A stretch of DNA of 64,000 nucleotides, from positions 37,930,826 to 37,994,825 of the forward strand of contig JAJEKV010000001.1 in the NCBI GenBank assembly GCA_021234155.1, written 5' to 3'. Positions within the stretch are counted from its first letter, which is position 1. The number at the start of each line of letters is the position of its first letter. A model generated the notes under the pieces. That model did not search any database. It had not been told where the DNA came from and worked only from the letters and a program-made list of their open reading frames with translations. Positions 1 through 11,705 of this stretch are shown one piece after another. This DNA is from Isoetes taiwanensis. Taxonomy: Eukaryota > Streptophyta > Lycopodiopsida > Isoetales > Isoetaceae. Both the position numbers and the translations under genes were made by a program.

Positions 1-690
1 TATCACTACCTCTCGGTATTGGTCTGGATTGGGGTTTTATACTATGGAAGGAAATTATTCTAAGACATTGAAACATGACATTAAGACTAAACTACAAAAG
101 AGATTGAGTTCACAGATTATATAATGCACTTGTAGCATGTTTTTTTTGTACTCTTTCCCTCCAAACCGACTTCAACTCATTCAGTGAAGCATATTGTTCA
201 GTATATCCGACGATATTGAGGTCTGGTTTTAAATCCATTTGTACAATGAATCCGGATTCTTGTGCAAATGGATTCTTGTCGGAATGGATTCTTGTGTTTT
301 CTCTTCAATATGGCAGCAAAAGGAGGGGGAGGAAAAGATTGAAGTATTTGGATACGTGGCATGAAATTTTGAATTTGCTTAATCAACTTGAACTTGCCAT
401 CATGATAACTACCTCTTCCATAACTTTTGGCCTGTACTAAATCTCGCCCGCACACTACAAATGCACGATTTTGAAATGCACGATTTCATCCACTTCAACG
501 TGCTTTTACCCTTTCATGCTTTGCAACTAGGAGTCTTCAATGACAGCAAAATACAGTATACAAGCTGTATGACTATCACAGTTCGAATGTGCAGCCCTAT
601 CAACTGTAATGTGGGAGTGTGATAGAGATATCTATTCTCACCCATACTATTTGGACTATACATTTGGACTTGTTAGCTCACATCCCATCA
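1..690. other. intergenic, no gene recognised
   Basis: No reading frame with recognisable protein similarity. A short motif (TGGATTCTTGT) recurs three times around 250-295. The rest looks like ordinary AT-rich intergenic DNA. Confidence 0.5.
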
Positions 691-699
691 AGTATGCAA

Positions 700-1400
700 C
701 ATCATTTGGACGCATAGTAAGATCTATCACGACATTAGAATGTGAATGAACTTGGTAAAGACCAAGGTACTTCTCATATCATCTTCTAGACAACATAAGC
801 AACCTCGCTTCACGTATCAGAAAGTAGAAGTAGTATAAGCATACAAATACCTTGGAGTGGAGTCAACTACCACCACATACTGAGACAACTATATCTGAGA
901 ACAAGTGAAGGCAGATTAGAAGGCTTCCTATGTGATGCAAAATAGTTGTCACAAAGTGAAGTTTTATGACTAGTCTCATCAGATATATTTATTCAGAGTT
1001 TTAGTGGGATTAGTCCTTTTATATGGTGTGGAAGTATAGGAGCCAGTGATATCACTTGCCAATGAGGAATATTATACAAATGTGTCCAGACATCATTTCT
1101 GACTCAATCTCATTCCATGGGTTCGTATTCAATTCTCCTACAAGAGGCATGACTCTTGCCTCTATAACATGCTGCTTTGGAATGATATATACTCCATTGC
1201 CAGAAGGTGGTAAATATGGAAGGCACCCGTCTTCCAAACCTCGCCTACAACTGCTGGAGGGAGAAACACACATGTTGGTTCTTTGCTTGAAATGTGCAGG
1301 ATCATGAATGTACACAAGTGCAGAATAATGAGGATCACAATTGTTTAAAGCGACTATCTTGATACATGCTTTCTTGGTAAGCTTTGGGATGCTCTAGTGC
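700..1400 (+). mobile_element. decayed LINE remnant (RT C-terminal part to 3' domain)
   Basis: Reading across many stops and frameshifts, conserved pieces appear in the order expected for a non-LTR retrotransposon: a KTKV stretch, YKYLGVE near 850, LLYGVEV near 1018, and YLDTCFLGKL near 1355. The same strings occur in better-preserved LINEs of this window: YKYLGVEF and YLDACFLGKLG in the element at 6.8-9.4 kb, and LLYGVEVWGP in the element inside the GDSL gene. The order and shared wording support common origin. No 5' or 3' end is visible. It is much more AT-rich than its two relatives and is therefore probably the oldest copy. Confidence 0.6.
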
Positions 1401-1710
1401 CTTGGAAATGGTCATGACAACACACTATAAAAATCAGATTAATTTTTCACTTGCCCATGGTCCACAACAATACTTGTTACGACATTTGAAAATGAATATA
1501 GGCAGTAAAGGCCTTGTTGTGCTCTTTTTGGGTTGCCCCTAGGGGGGCAAACCCTCGTTTATGTGGGCATGTGGGCATATTCAAGTATATGCTGGCATAT
1601 ACCTAGCATATGATGATGACTGCTAAAAACTGGATGCTGCCTGTAAATGCTCGGTCATCCGTCAGGGTTCTGGCGAGTTGCGCATTATTGGAACGTAAGC
1701 AGAAGGGGCT

Positions 1711-4700
1711 ATGGAGCTTTGGATAGCTTGCATTTTGCTGTCAGCCTTCCTTCCTTGTTGGGCCGGAGCACAAAATCCATATCTCTACCAGAATTACAGC
1801 TGCTTTCCGGCAAATTTTAGCTTCGGAAATGATTGGGCAGATACTGGAAATGCAGCGGCCCTTTACCCCTCAAGATTGGGGGAGCAAGAAGATCAACCAC
1901 CTTACGGCTCCTCTTTTTTCCGAAACCCTGCTCATCGGCTTTCTGATGGACGTCTTATGATCGATTTCTTTGGTAAAGTGTCTGCCTCCAACACCTGCTT
2001 CAAGAAATTATTGCACAATTTTTAGCATTGTCTTTCTCAGTTCTCAAAAGTGTCTCAACTTCCGTCCTTCAAATTATTAGGCTTAATGTGCCAGCAAGTA
2101 CTTCTTTTGTAGAAACGTTCCAACGAGTCTGGTTTTTAGTTAATCTTTATTTCTCCATACAGGGGTCAATTTCTTCGCTTTGATTCCTATTCGAGAGCTG
2201 TTGTTCTAAATCTCTAGTGTTATCTATTTCATTTAATCAGCAGCACAAGCTTTTCACATGCCATTTCTTTCTGCTATGGATTTTCACCATGGTGTAAGCT
2301 TTGCTGTTCCCGGAAGCACCGCAAGCTTTGTTAGCCTTAAAGTTCCTTATCCATTGGCTCTTCAGGTGCAGTGGCTGCAAAGATTTATGTCGGATGTTAT
2401 GGATACCTATGAATCTGAAGGTATAGTAAACACACCTATTAAATCTTGTTTTCAATTGCTTGAACTTATCTTGTTGACATGTTCATCTTCCTTGGATAGA
2501 TATTAAACAGCCATTGCCAGATCTACAGTCTTTCAAGACTGGTCTCTATTTGATTTCTTCAGTCCAGAATGACTATAGATACGCATTTATAAAGAATAAG
2601 ATGAATCCCGTGGATGTTGAGCTTCATTTGGTGCCCCTGGTAGTAGAAAATATAACTGCCACGTTAGGGGTAAGATTTCTAATATTCAATCATATAGAAC
2701 TTTCCTCCCTAGCTGGTGTTAAACTTTTTGCATTAACATTACAGATGCTTACATTAGGCGTTGGAGCAAGAAACATAATGGTCATGAATCTTCCAACACT
2801 TGGGTGCTCCCCTGAATTTCTCGCTTTGTTTCCGAAAGTCTTTGAGCCCGAAGATTATGACGCCATAGGTTGCCTGAAGAGATACAGTGCAGTGTCCAGG
2901 TTGCATAACCAAGCTCTAAGAGAAACAGTTGCAATGTTAAGATCAAATCTAAATTCATCATATATGATATTGTATGTGGACCTGGCGCAGATCTTTGCAG
3001 ATGTCCTATATGACCCTGAATTTAGCGGTAATCCTATGTTCTTAAATGTATCTCTCATTATCCAGATTTATTTACATACAACAAATGATATAAGTTTGAA
3101 CTTATGAGTATCAACAAATGTTAGGAAGGAAGGAAGGAAGGAAGTTTATTTTAACGTCCACGGAGGCCAGAGGCCTATGAGACGGTACATGCAGAGAACA
3201 GGCAAAAAAGCCAAAAACCCCAACACCAAAAACAAACCATGTAACTGTACAGTAGGACCCTACTACCGGGATGAAAAAACCCCCACTTGGGAGGAAAAAC
3301 CCTAACAGTAGGCTCTCAAATACCATGCCCCTGAAGAGCAAGTCTGACGGCCGAAATCTGCAGGATGTAAGCTCCCAGTCGCGCTACCATAGGTGATGCG
3401 AAGTGGCGATGTAGCGGTGTGTCGGAGCATCTAAGATCGGCAGTGTGCCTTTGCGCCGGACATGGGCATATCTTTGGGCAATCATTTGGAGGGCATGGTG
3501 CTCATCCTCTATCACGTGCATCTCACAACACTGACATATCCTCTCCTCCCTGGGGATCCCGTGCCCGCCATTCACCCCCCCGGCGCCTGTTTCAATTCTG
3601 AGGTAATGGGAACCCGTCCTTATGGCAGCAATAGCTCTCCGTTTCTTCACGAGAGATGTGTGTTTTCGGCACCGATGGGGTCCATGCTCAAGGCCGGGAT
3701 TAATCTCGAGCGTGATAGTGCTCTGTCTTGGGCTTTGCAAGAGTAGAGGCATCCACGTGGTGGTGGCAGCATAGCCCGCATCCAATTGCCCATTCTGCGC
3801 ATCAGAATCTGCCAGTGCCACCATCTGTTGGTAATCCATAGACCACCTCCTAAACCATCCCTTACAGTGCTCGTGCCATACCCTCTTCACCCCGGCGGGG
3901 GCCCCGTTAACAACACTACTGTGGGGGCAAGCGATGCTCATCCATCCCATCCACCTTATGGAAGCAAGTAAGATGCCTGCGCATAGCAGAATGCTGTAAA
4001 GGCCAGAACCCCGTCTCATACAACAAAATCTGATACGGTACGGTGTCCTTCACTCCCAAGCTATATGTCAAGAAAACTTTACGCACCCTTTCCAACCTAT
4101 CCCACGTGTTTTTGCTAGCTCTTTGGGCCCCAAACCTCCACCCCATATAGCAAGCACCGGCTCGACCAAAGCCCTAAGCAGGTGTGCTCTCCTCGCCCAA
4201 TCCACAGAGATCTATCCGGCAACCGCTGCGTTTTAATCGCGCATATAAAGCCTTCCGGCCTGACCGGCTCTCCTCTCCACACACTCATCCCACGGCATGT
4301 TAGTAGTGAAATCAATTCCCGGATACTTGAAGCTCCGCACCATCTCCACTTCTGTCCCCCCCGTAATATAACTCCAGGGATAGGGTGTTGCGAGGACGAG
4401 GATCGCGAGAAGCTTAGTTTTGTGCAAGTTCTTTGTCATTCCCGTTGCCCCACGTAACCCCGAGGGCATCCAAATGCCGCTTGACATCACCTGGCCGCGG
4501 TGGGCTAGCAAAGCTACATCATCCAAGATATAGCAACCGGCTCACGAGGTCGCCTCTAAATAATTGCACCCGGCTCCCCATGGTGCTGCATCCACGCCTC
4601 CAAGCTATCAATGTACAACCCAAAAGCATTGGAGACAACGGGCAGCCCCGCTTAACTCCCATAGTGCTAGCTACCCACGATCTTCATAAGGCGGTGCGGA

Positions 4701-5805
4701 TGAATCCCATCATAAAGTTGGTGCACCCCATTCTCAACTCCCTCGTGGAACTCGCAAGTCTTGCAACCCTCGCCACAAAGATGTCTCGGGGATGGTATCA
4801 TATGCGATCTTAAAATCTACAAAGCGGCAATACAAGTCCTGTCGGCGCATTCCGCTTGCCTCCATCAACACTCTCAAAGTGAAGATATGGTCGGCCGTGG
4901 AGTGAGCCGGGCTTAAAAGCCCGCCTCGCCAATTGCCCGCACCCCCCCGCCTCCTCGGCCCACTTAGTGAGTTTCTTCTCCACCACCACCGCCAGAGCTT
5001 TGCAAACAATGAGCTTACCATAATCATCCCGGTCAATTCACGGCTCATCCTTATTACCCGGCTTTATGCACGGGGAACAACCTTACTAACCATCCACTCC
5101 CCGGGAGCCCCCATTTCGAGCACGGTTGATGATCACCGCCGTGGGCCCTACTGAGATGGGCCACCCCATTTCAACAAATTTCGGCCTGCAGCCCCCTGTA
5201 GAATCCTTTGCCTTGCCATTCGCCGGATGCCCGAGACCCCGCTGACATCCTCCCGCGTGAGCTGCAAAGCACCTCTCCTACCGATCAGGGACCCCGGCAT
5301 TAGCTCCCGGGGTCATATAACTCCCCGCAAGCGGTGCATCCATTGCTCCACACTTACATTACCAGCCACCGGGCGCTTTCTCGGTATAACACCCACGCCA
5401 AAAAGCTTTTGGCTCACGCCATGAGCATATCAAACAAAGCGCCCGGGTTTTACGCCATGTATCTCCCCTTCTTGGCTTTTAGGAAGAGCTTATAGTCTTG
5501 CAGGGCCTGTGGCCGCAACTGTGGATCTATGACCAAGCGCAGCTGGCTCTTTAGAGCCTTGCAATCAGGTGCTTAAGAATTTGACGCTAAAATATTTTCT
5601 TGCTTGGATCAGGTTTTGAAAATGGACTTGAAGCTTGCTGTGGTGCTGTGGTGAGCATGGTTTAGTAGATGGTGTAAATGTGACAGCAGGAGTATGTCGC
5701 AACCCTACAGAATATGTGAGTTGGGATGGTGTCTATACTACAGAAGCCTTTCAGGATCTTCTTTGTGCAAGCTATTCTGACTGGAAATTATGTGATTCCA
5801 CCTAA
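1711..5805 (+). pseudogene. GDSL esterase/lipase-like gene, 5 exons, catalytic residues replaced, frameshifted
   Basis: Exons inferred from GT-AG borders with matching phases: 1711-1972, 2241-2420, 2500-2669, 2745-3027 and 5613-5805; about 362 residues, normal for plant GDSL proteins. Seen: an N-terminal signal peptide (hydrophobic to about residue 20), block I FGNDWADTGN, PPYGSSFF, LSDGRLMIDF, block II GVSFAVPGSTA, VQND at block III, and a block V-like SWDGVYTTEA in the last exon. In the family, block I is GDS with the nucleophilic Ser, and block V carries DxxH. Here Ser is Asp and His is Tyr, so hydrolase activity is unlikely. Exon 5 is also out of frame after CCGA (one base missing near 5645-5650), giving stops at 5663-5670. 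Intron 4 is about 2.6 kb and contains a LINE. It could be a recent pseudogene or a non-enzymatic derivative; I favour pseudogene. The exon model is my inference. Confidence 0.75.
3118..5570 (-). mobile_element. degenerate GC-rich LINE inside GDSL intron 4
   Basis: Read on the minus strand it runs from about 5570 to a 3' tail at 3118-3145, where the plus strand reads GGAAGGAAGG-type repeats, i.e. a (CCTT)n tail. Reverse transcriptase pieces are seen: CRFVDFKIAYDTIP near 4830 (motif A-like), DDVALLAHRGQV near 4500-4526 (the YADD box), then LLYGVEVWGP near 4130. Near 3480 a CQCCEMHVIEDEHH segment matches the C-terminal zinc-binding motif typical of LINEs. Many stops and frameshifts show it is dead. 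Base composition is clearly GC-richer than the surrounding exons and introns. The 3' end carries the module shared with several other loci (CCTCCGTGGACGTTAAAA then the tail). Target-site duplications were not resolved. Confidence 0.75.
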
Positions 5806-6839
5806 CCACTTCCATTGCAGATTTGATGCCCGCTCATTCTAGCAGAAACTTTGTAAGGTTGAGGAATTTTTTCTAAACCTATAGATTAGAATGAAATCTG
5901 TATGCAGATTTGGAATTTTGTTTGGCCCAAGTTTTTTAATTGTTTATTTTGTCATTGGCCTAGAAGACCATAACCACGATGATATTGGAGACACGGCTTT
6001 TGGTAGACTCTAGAAGGAGGATGCGAGGGGAGTTCAGGAAGGGGAAAAAAACTCTTTCTATCATCTCAAAGAACACTGTACATAAGGTGGTGCTTTACCT
6101 ATAGCAAAGTATGATTGACTAAGTAGCGACGATCTTGGCATTCATATTGATACAAAAGCCTAGTTTCCGATACCATCTAAGTAGCTTGTTTTACGTACAT
6201 GAAATTATTAAGATTTCAAAGACCAAGGACGAACACATGCAAATCTTAATGCCATTGAGGATTTGGAACCATGATCCAAACATAGTTCAACAGATTTAAT
6301 TTAATCGGGTAAATAGAAGAACAACCTTGAGGAATTTTGGATTAGTCAATGAATTGCAGGCTTGAAGTTGGTCCAATAGAGAAGGTTGAATCCCCTGCAT
6401 TGAAAATATTTATCCATTTGATTGAATGATTCTTAGGGTAGTCTCATTTTGCCGCCCCCTTTGACGTGGAATTATCTCAACCCTTGATTTCCAGATTGTG
6501 TGGTTTAGATCCGTACCACGTCAGGTGGGGGAGTGTAAAACAAAGGTGTCCCAACCAATTCTTCCTCAAAATGATTCCTTCCAATGGAATAACAACATTA
6601 TACAGCGGCTACATCTACCCCTTTAAGAAAACGGTGGCTCGAGGAGATGCTTGCATGCATAGTGGTCTAAACTAGAGTTCCCAACGAAAGGAATATTATA
6701 CGCAAATCTTACCTCTTATAAATTCTCGATGACTTCTATTCGAAATGGTGCTCAGCGTTGCTAGGCCGCTAGTAACTGTAAATGATATACTAGAGCAATT
6801 GTTAAATTAATTCACATTTACAAATCTAGACGATAAAGA
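5806..6839. other. intergenic, no gene recognised
   Basis: Sequence between the end of the GDSL-like gene and the next LINE. No open frame over about 70 codons and no recognisable protein motif. It probably contains the GDSL 3' region at its start and older decayed repeats. Confidence 0.45.
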
Positions 6840-6844
6840 CATTC

Positions 6845-9435
6845 GCCCACCTTTTTCCCTTCCCTTCCCTTCCCTTCAACACTAGAAGCGCGTGACGGAC
6901 CGGTGACTTGGCTATTACGGGATCACGTGAGCCGGGTGCTTTTTAGACCCGTCGCCGCCGCTCGAGGTCGACAACATTCCCGCGTAACCGATGGTTTGAT
7001 GCGGTGTAAAGAAGCATAGCGGCGGCTCCGTCACGATGCGGATCCGGTGCCGCTTGCGAGGCCACCACGCGATCTGGCGCCCATCCGGAAGGACACAAAA
7101 AGGCGGTACCTTGCCGAGCATCGGGGGAGATGTTCGACTCTTGGACACTCATCCTCGAACCTTTTGGGCCTTGAGAGTGCTTGAAGGCCGACCCTCTGGG
7201 GGACATCACACCGAGGCGGTGGGAGCAGTACTACGGCAGCTCTATGACCCGCCAGGGGACGCGTCGCCCATACCCCCACGGGATGGCCCCCATTGGTTTC
7301 GTGGGCGAGGATGTTGAGGAGGGCACGCAACGGTCGGCTAATGGGAAGGCGGTGACCTCGATGGTATGCAGGCGAAAGTTACTCAAATGGGCGGGGCAGC
7401 CGCTTGTGCCGGTCCTCACTACCCTGTTCAATAGAGCATTGCGGGAAGGTCTCCCCGACAATGGACCACAAGCGGTGTTGTTCCCATTCACAAAGGCGGG
7501 CGACCCACCTTTGTCCGACCAATTACCGGACGATCATGGTTAGTCGGTATTTTTCCAAACCGTTATCGGCATTCTCGGCGGCGAGTTGACCCATTTGGGT
7601 AGGCAAACAGATGTCGAGCCCTCACGAGGCGGGGCTTTTAGACCCGCCACTCAACGATTGACCATATCTTTTTTGCTGCGGCGATTGAAGACGGTAGGAA
7701 TCATCGGGCGGGACTTGTATTGCCGCTTTGTGGACTTAGCGAAAGGCTTTTGATCTGATTCCCAGGGAAAAAGCGTAGGCTAATCTGCGTCAGCGGGGCT
7801 CCGGCCGCACATGCGAAATGCCATATCTGAGTTGTATGAGAGTTGTTTTGGCGGGATCACCGAGAAGCCGGGCCAAGCATTCACCGGTAGTATCGGGTGC
7901 GGCGGGGTTGCCCCTCTCGCCAACACTTTTCGGCCTCTACATTGATTAGTTAGAGCCACGGCTTAATCTGAGCATGGGGGATGGCATACGACTTTGGCAC
8001 CGGGTCATCCGCCGGCTCATCTATGCGGGCGATGTTGGCTGCTGGCCCACACCCGAAGCTATGCGATCTCACACGGGCGCCCTAGACACATTTTGTCGCT
8101 CTGGACATGCGGCGTCAATCGGCCAAGACCCGGTGGTTCTCATATCCTCTTCCCGTCACCCCATGCCTCCTCGCACTCACATATGAGGGGGCAGACGTGG
8201 GCGTCCACGCCCACCTACAAGTACCTAGGGGTGGAGTTCCCCTCCTCCTTTCTGGGGGGCGTCTATCCGCTTGCGGTGACGGCCAGCCGGAAAGCCGTAT
8301 GCCATGCGGAACAACGATCCACCGGAGGGAGCTCTATGATTGGGGCCATCGGTCACATCTGTTCCTAACCGGTCGAGCCACGCCCTTTCATGCGGGTCGA
8401 GGTTTGGGCCCGGTGCGCCTCTTTGGCGACTGGAATGACTTGGGAGCGGTCACGAGAAGGCATTTTGGCACGGGCACTTGGGGTGAAACCCGGTCCCCCT
8501 ATCGGATTCGGCTGCAGAAACCGGATTCTTTACGCTTCACGGCAGCCCTTGATAGACACATCGTCTATTTTGAGAAAGTGGTTACTATGGGTGATGCTCG
8601 GCTCCCTTTTGGCTTACACTGTGGCCATGGGTCGCAGTGGCTTAGGGCCTGTTGGAGGGGTAAGAGAGATCGATGGTTCGCCAGATGGAATGTGCGAGAG
8701 CACGAGTGCGCATGTGGGGGCAGCCGCCGATCGCGGACAGCCGCGGGGAGTACCTAGACGCTTGTTTCCTTGGCAAGCTCGGGATCCCGGCTCAGAGCAG
8801 TCAAAATGGCCCATTACAAGGAGCACATCAACCCCGTGTTAGCCCGGGGCCCACAGCCTCTACCTCTGCGTTCCCATTTGCCCCCGAAAAAGCGGACTCA
8901 TTGCCTCCATTCGCGACAGTGCCCACCATCTCGCAAGAGATCGAGAGGCGGCGGTGGATGGGGAGCCCCCGCCAGACTCTGTCGGTCTTTGTCAGCGGGT
9001 GCCATTGAGGATGAGTCTCACACTTTCGAGAGTTGCCCAGGTTGATCGGATCAGGGCGGATCACGGCTCCCTTAGTACGGCCGGACTTGCCCTTGCATTT
9101 GCTGATGAACACACCGTCAGTACGTGCCCTGGGGTCGTACATTCAGGAGGTACTGGACCTGCGAGGTCACCTTTGCCCCCGCCTGGCTGCCCGCTGATTA
9201 GGCACTACGGGTGTGGTGCATGACTGTATATATTTGGGTGTTTCTGCATTTTATATGTTAGGACAGTTTGTCAGCAGGCTGATTGTTGCCACGGTTTTTC
9301 CCTCGAAAACCCTTCGGGGCGGGGGTTTTTTAATCCGGGCAGTAATTCGCTTGCTGCGTTTTTGTATTGGGTCCCATAGACCGATTGGTCTCCGTGGACG
9401 ATAAAAGAACCTTCCTTCCTTCCTTCCTTCCTTCA
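6845..9435 (+). mobile_element. degenerate GC-rich LINE, plus strand, with (CCTT)n tail
   Basis: Bounded by a CCCTT-rich run at 6848-6878 and a (CCTT)n tail at 9411-9435. Reverse transcriptase signals appear in order across shifting frames: LFNRALREGLPDNG near 7425 with a following NYRTI, a DLAKGF motif A-like string near 7735, YAGDVGCW (altered YADD box) near 8018, YKYLGVEF near 8217, YLDACFLGKLG near 8752, and a HAIEDESHTFESC-type zinc-binding region near 9000. The 3' end has GGTTTTTCCCTCGAAAACCC, GGTCCCATAGACCG and CTCCGTGGACGATAAAAG followed by the tail. It is a relative of the LINEs at 0.7-1.4 and 3.1-5.6 kb. Numerous stops show it is inactive. Confidence 0.75.
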
Positions 9436-9570
9436 AGTATGATTTAAGCCACCTCAACCTCCGGCCACGGAGGGCAACCCTCCGTGCGCAGCACCTTGTT
9501 TGTATTGGACATCACTATACCTTTTGGTCTTCGTGAACGATAAAAATCAATTCAATTCCATTTTCAAATT
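9436..9570 (+). repeat. second copy of the LINE 3' module
   Basis: Directly after the (CCTT)n tail a second, diverged 3' module follows: GTATTGGACATC, TTGGTCTTCGTGAACGATAAAA, then an AATTCAATTCC-like tail. Either one element landed against another's tail or the element has a doubled 3' end. Confidence 0.5.
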
Positions 9571-9759
9571 ACTGCGACGTATTTTGTCGCAATTATATTC
9601 ACTGGCATAATATTACCAGATGCTAAAGAGAAAGAATCCAATAAGGAGATGGCATATTCTATATATTTTCATCGTCTTTCCTTGTTATCCGAATGCTGAT
9701 TATAGACCTCATGTGACCCATTGTTCCCCCTTTTTTTTTTTTTTTTGGGGAGGGGAATC

Positions 9760-10200
9760 CATGCATTGACCTGCAATGGACTGAGCAAGAACCTCTGCCA
9801 CAATTGTAAAGAATGTCGGAGCCAATGGGAAAACCTAATGGATGCCATGATCCATCTGAAAGAATGTTGATGCCTCCCCTTGAAAAAGAATAGAGGAGCG
9901 AGTAGAATAATGAAGTCTCATGTCATAATTTGTAAACTGGGTACCAAAAAGAGTGTGTAAGGGACATTTTTCCAAGAAAGTCCAATTAACATTGTCATAT
10001 GCTTTTATAAAATCTATTTCAGGTATACTATTTCATGACCTTGAATTCGAGCCCAATAAATACCCTCGTACAAGGTAGCTACATTGTTCAATATGCCTGT
10101 CGTAGCAAAACTCTTGACTGGTCAGCATAGAAGATGTGGAATTAGCAAGAATGCCTTCAAGATGCATGTGAGCTATGACTCTAGATTCTTGGATCGTATG
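9760..10200 (-). mobile_element. L1-type LINE reverse transcriptase fragment
   Basis: On the minus strand the frame around 10020-9965 reads IDFIKAYDNVNWTFLEKC, matching the plant L1-type RT motif (DFEKAYDRVNWDFL). Continuing it gives AEVLAQSIAGQCMDSP-like sequence toward 9770. It lacks the rest of the element and has internal stops. It belongs to a different LINE branch from the GC-rich element immediately upstream. Confidence 0.6.
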
Positions 10201-11177
10201 ATGATAAACCATGGTTTAAACACTAACATATAGTATATGTGTTGAGTTCTCAGTTGATGCATGAGTGCATATCCTTGGGGGCCGGAGTCCATTAATGGTG
10301 GCTTGCACTTGGACTTGTTGTTGTCTTGACATTGGGTATATTGTGGATTCTCAGAGCTTAAAAAGCATTGCCATTGTATATAGCATGATATATTACCCTT
10401 AAGAGTTGTTCTCATATGTGTTGTTGGATGCGGTTGGGATTAAAGATTTCTTTCATTACCTTGAGTTTTGGCTTGAAAATGTTTTTTATAGCATTATTCA
10501 ACTCATGCATACCAACTTGCTATTGTCCATGCAAGTCTTGATGGGATCTTGGGTTACCTAGGCGGTTAACCCGAGTCAAAGTTATAGTTGTAGTCTTACA
10601 TGGCGAGAAGTGAGTTGCCTTTCTTCAACTACTATGATTGTGTCGTGCCCTTGCTCTTTTATTGCCAACTTGTGATGAAATCCACGGAGATGGCATTTCA
10701 CTTTTGATTTGGACAAGTACTAATTATCATGGATTCTTCAACTTTGCCTTCATTTATTGACACATTCTTTGATGTAGACACCTTAAGCCAAAGTAATTGC
10801 TTCTTATGAAATAAGTTTTCACATTTCCAGCTATTGGACTCGTATATATCATGGATCAATGCTCCTCTGAAAATTCAAGTACACATAAATTATCCTTGTG
10901 CTAAAGTAGTTTTTCTTACCTACTTTTATGAAAAAATAAACAAATATAAAAATAAAAAATAAAATAAATAAAAGAGCTTATATATTCTAAACGAGGTGCA
11001 CCCTGGACTACCACAGTCATCGGATCCGTCGATCCTATGACCCAGATTGTGTGTTGGGGCATTTATGATTGGAGGCGCCTATGATTTTGAAATATGAAAT
11101 ACGAGCTCGCCTAAGGTTTTGAGGGAATATCAAACCTCTATACGGCTTTGCCTAAGATTTTAGAACATGAAATACGA
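10201..11177. other. intergenic, no gene recognised
   Basis: No convincing coding signal. Around 10670-10730 there is weak similarity to the Gypsy integrase region seen at 47.2 kb (GTGATGAAATCCAC versus GTTATGAAATCTAT), too short to call. The tract 10920-10990 is nearly pure A/T. Confidence 0.4.
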
Positions 11178-11250
11178 GGGCTCGAACCTCTACCAAAATA
11201 ACTCAATGTCCTAATAAGACTACTTACCAAGTGAGCTAATATGATTATTT
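11178..11250 (-). mobile_element. tRNA-derived SINE head (first of two)
   Basis: The reverse complement holds a box A-like TAGCTCACTTGGTAAG (from 11223-11238) and, about 35 bases on, a box B-like GGTTCGAGCCC (from 11178-11188). Sequence and spacing are those of an internal RNA polymerase III promoter. It does not fold into a clean tRNA cloverleaf by eye and is followed by AT-rich sequence, so a decayed tRNA-derived SINE is more likely than a functional tRNA gene. Confidence 0.45.
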
Positions 11251-11269
11251 TCTATCTTGAATCTATCTG

Positions 11270-11705
11270 ATCTCTATATGTTCTTATGTTTCGCGCTTAT
11301 CCGACCGTCCATTAGAGATCCGACGGCTCACGTGGGTTTGGGACGTATCGTACGGCCCAGATGGCCAGGGAATTTACATATAATATGTGTACCATGGTCC
11401 TACGATCCAGATTGATCTGATCCTGACCGTCGGTCCAAGATCCGACGGCTCACGTGGCTTGGGGACACATCCTACGGTCCACGTGGCTTTGGGAATTATA
11501 TGTAATAGATCCTACGGCTCATATTGCTTTTATATGGTGAGATCTTGATCGTTAATCGAGTCTAAGATCCTAAGGCTCATATTGAATGCTCGTTCCTTAA
11601 GGAAAGGCTTCTAAATGTTTTTATGTTATTAGGGGGATTCGAACCCTGGTCCTCAACCCCCCAAACCCCCCCACTCTAACCACTAGACCAAGCATCAATT
11701 CTATA
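11270..11705 (-). mobile_element. tRNA-derived SINE with repetitive body
   Basis: On the minus strand a box A TGGTCTAGTGGTTAGAGT (from 11673-11690) is followed about 28 bases later by box B GGTTCGAATCC (from 11635-11645), a strong Pol III promoter pair. The body from about 11630 down to 11280 contains repeated segments with ATCCGACGGCTCACGTGG (about 11328 and 11437) and related CCTACGG-TC strings, i.e. an internally duplicated body. No target-site duplication was identified. It could be two overlapping SINE insertions in the same orientation. Confidence 0.55.
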
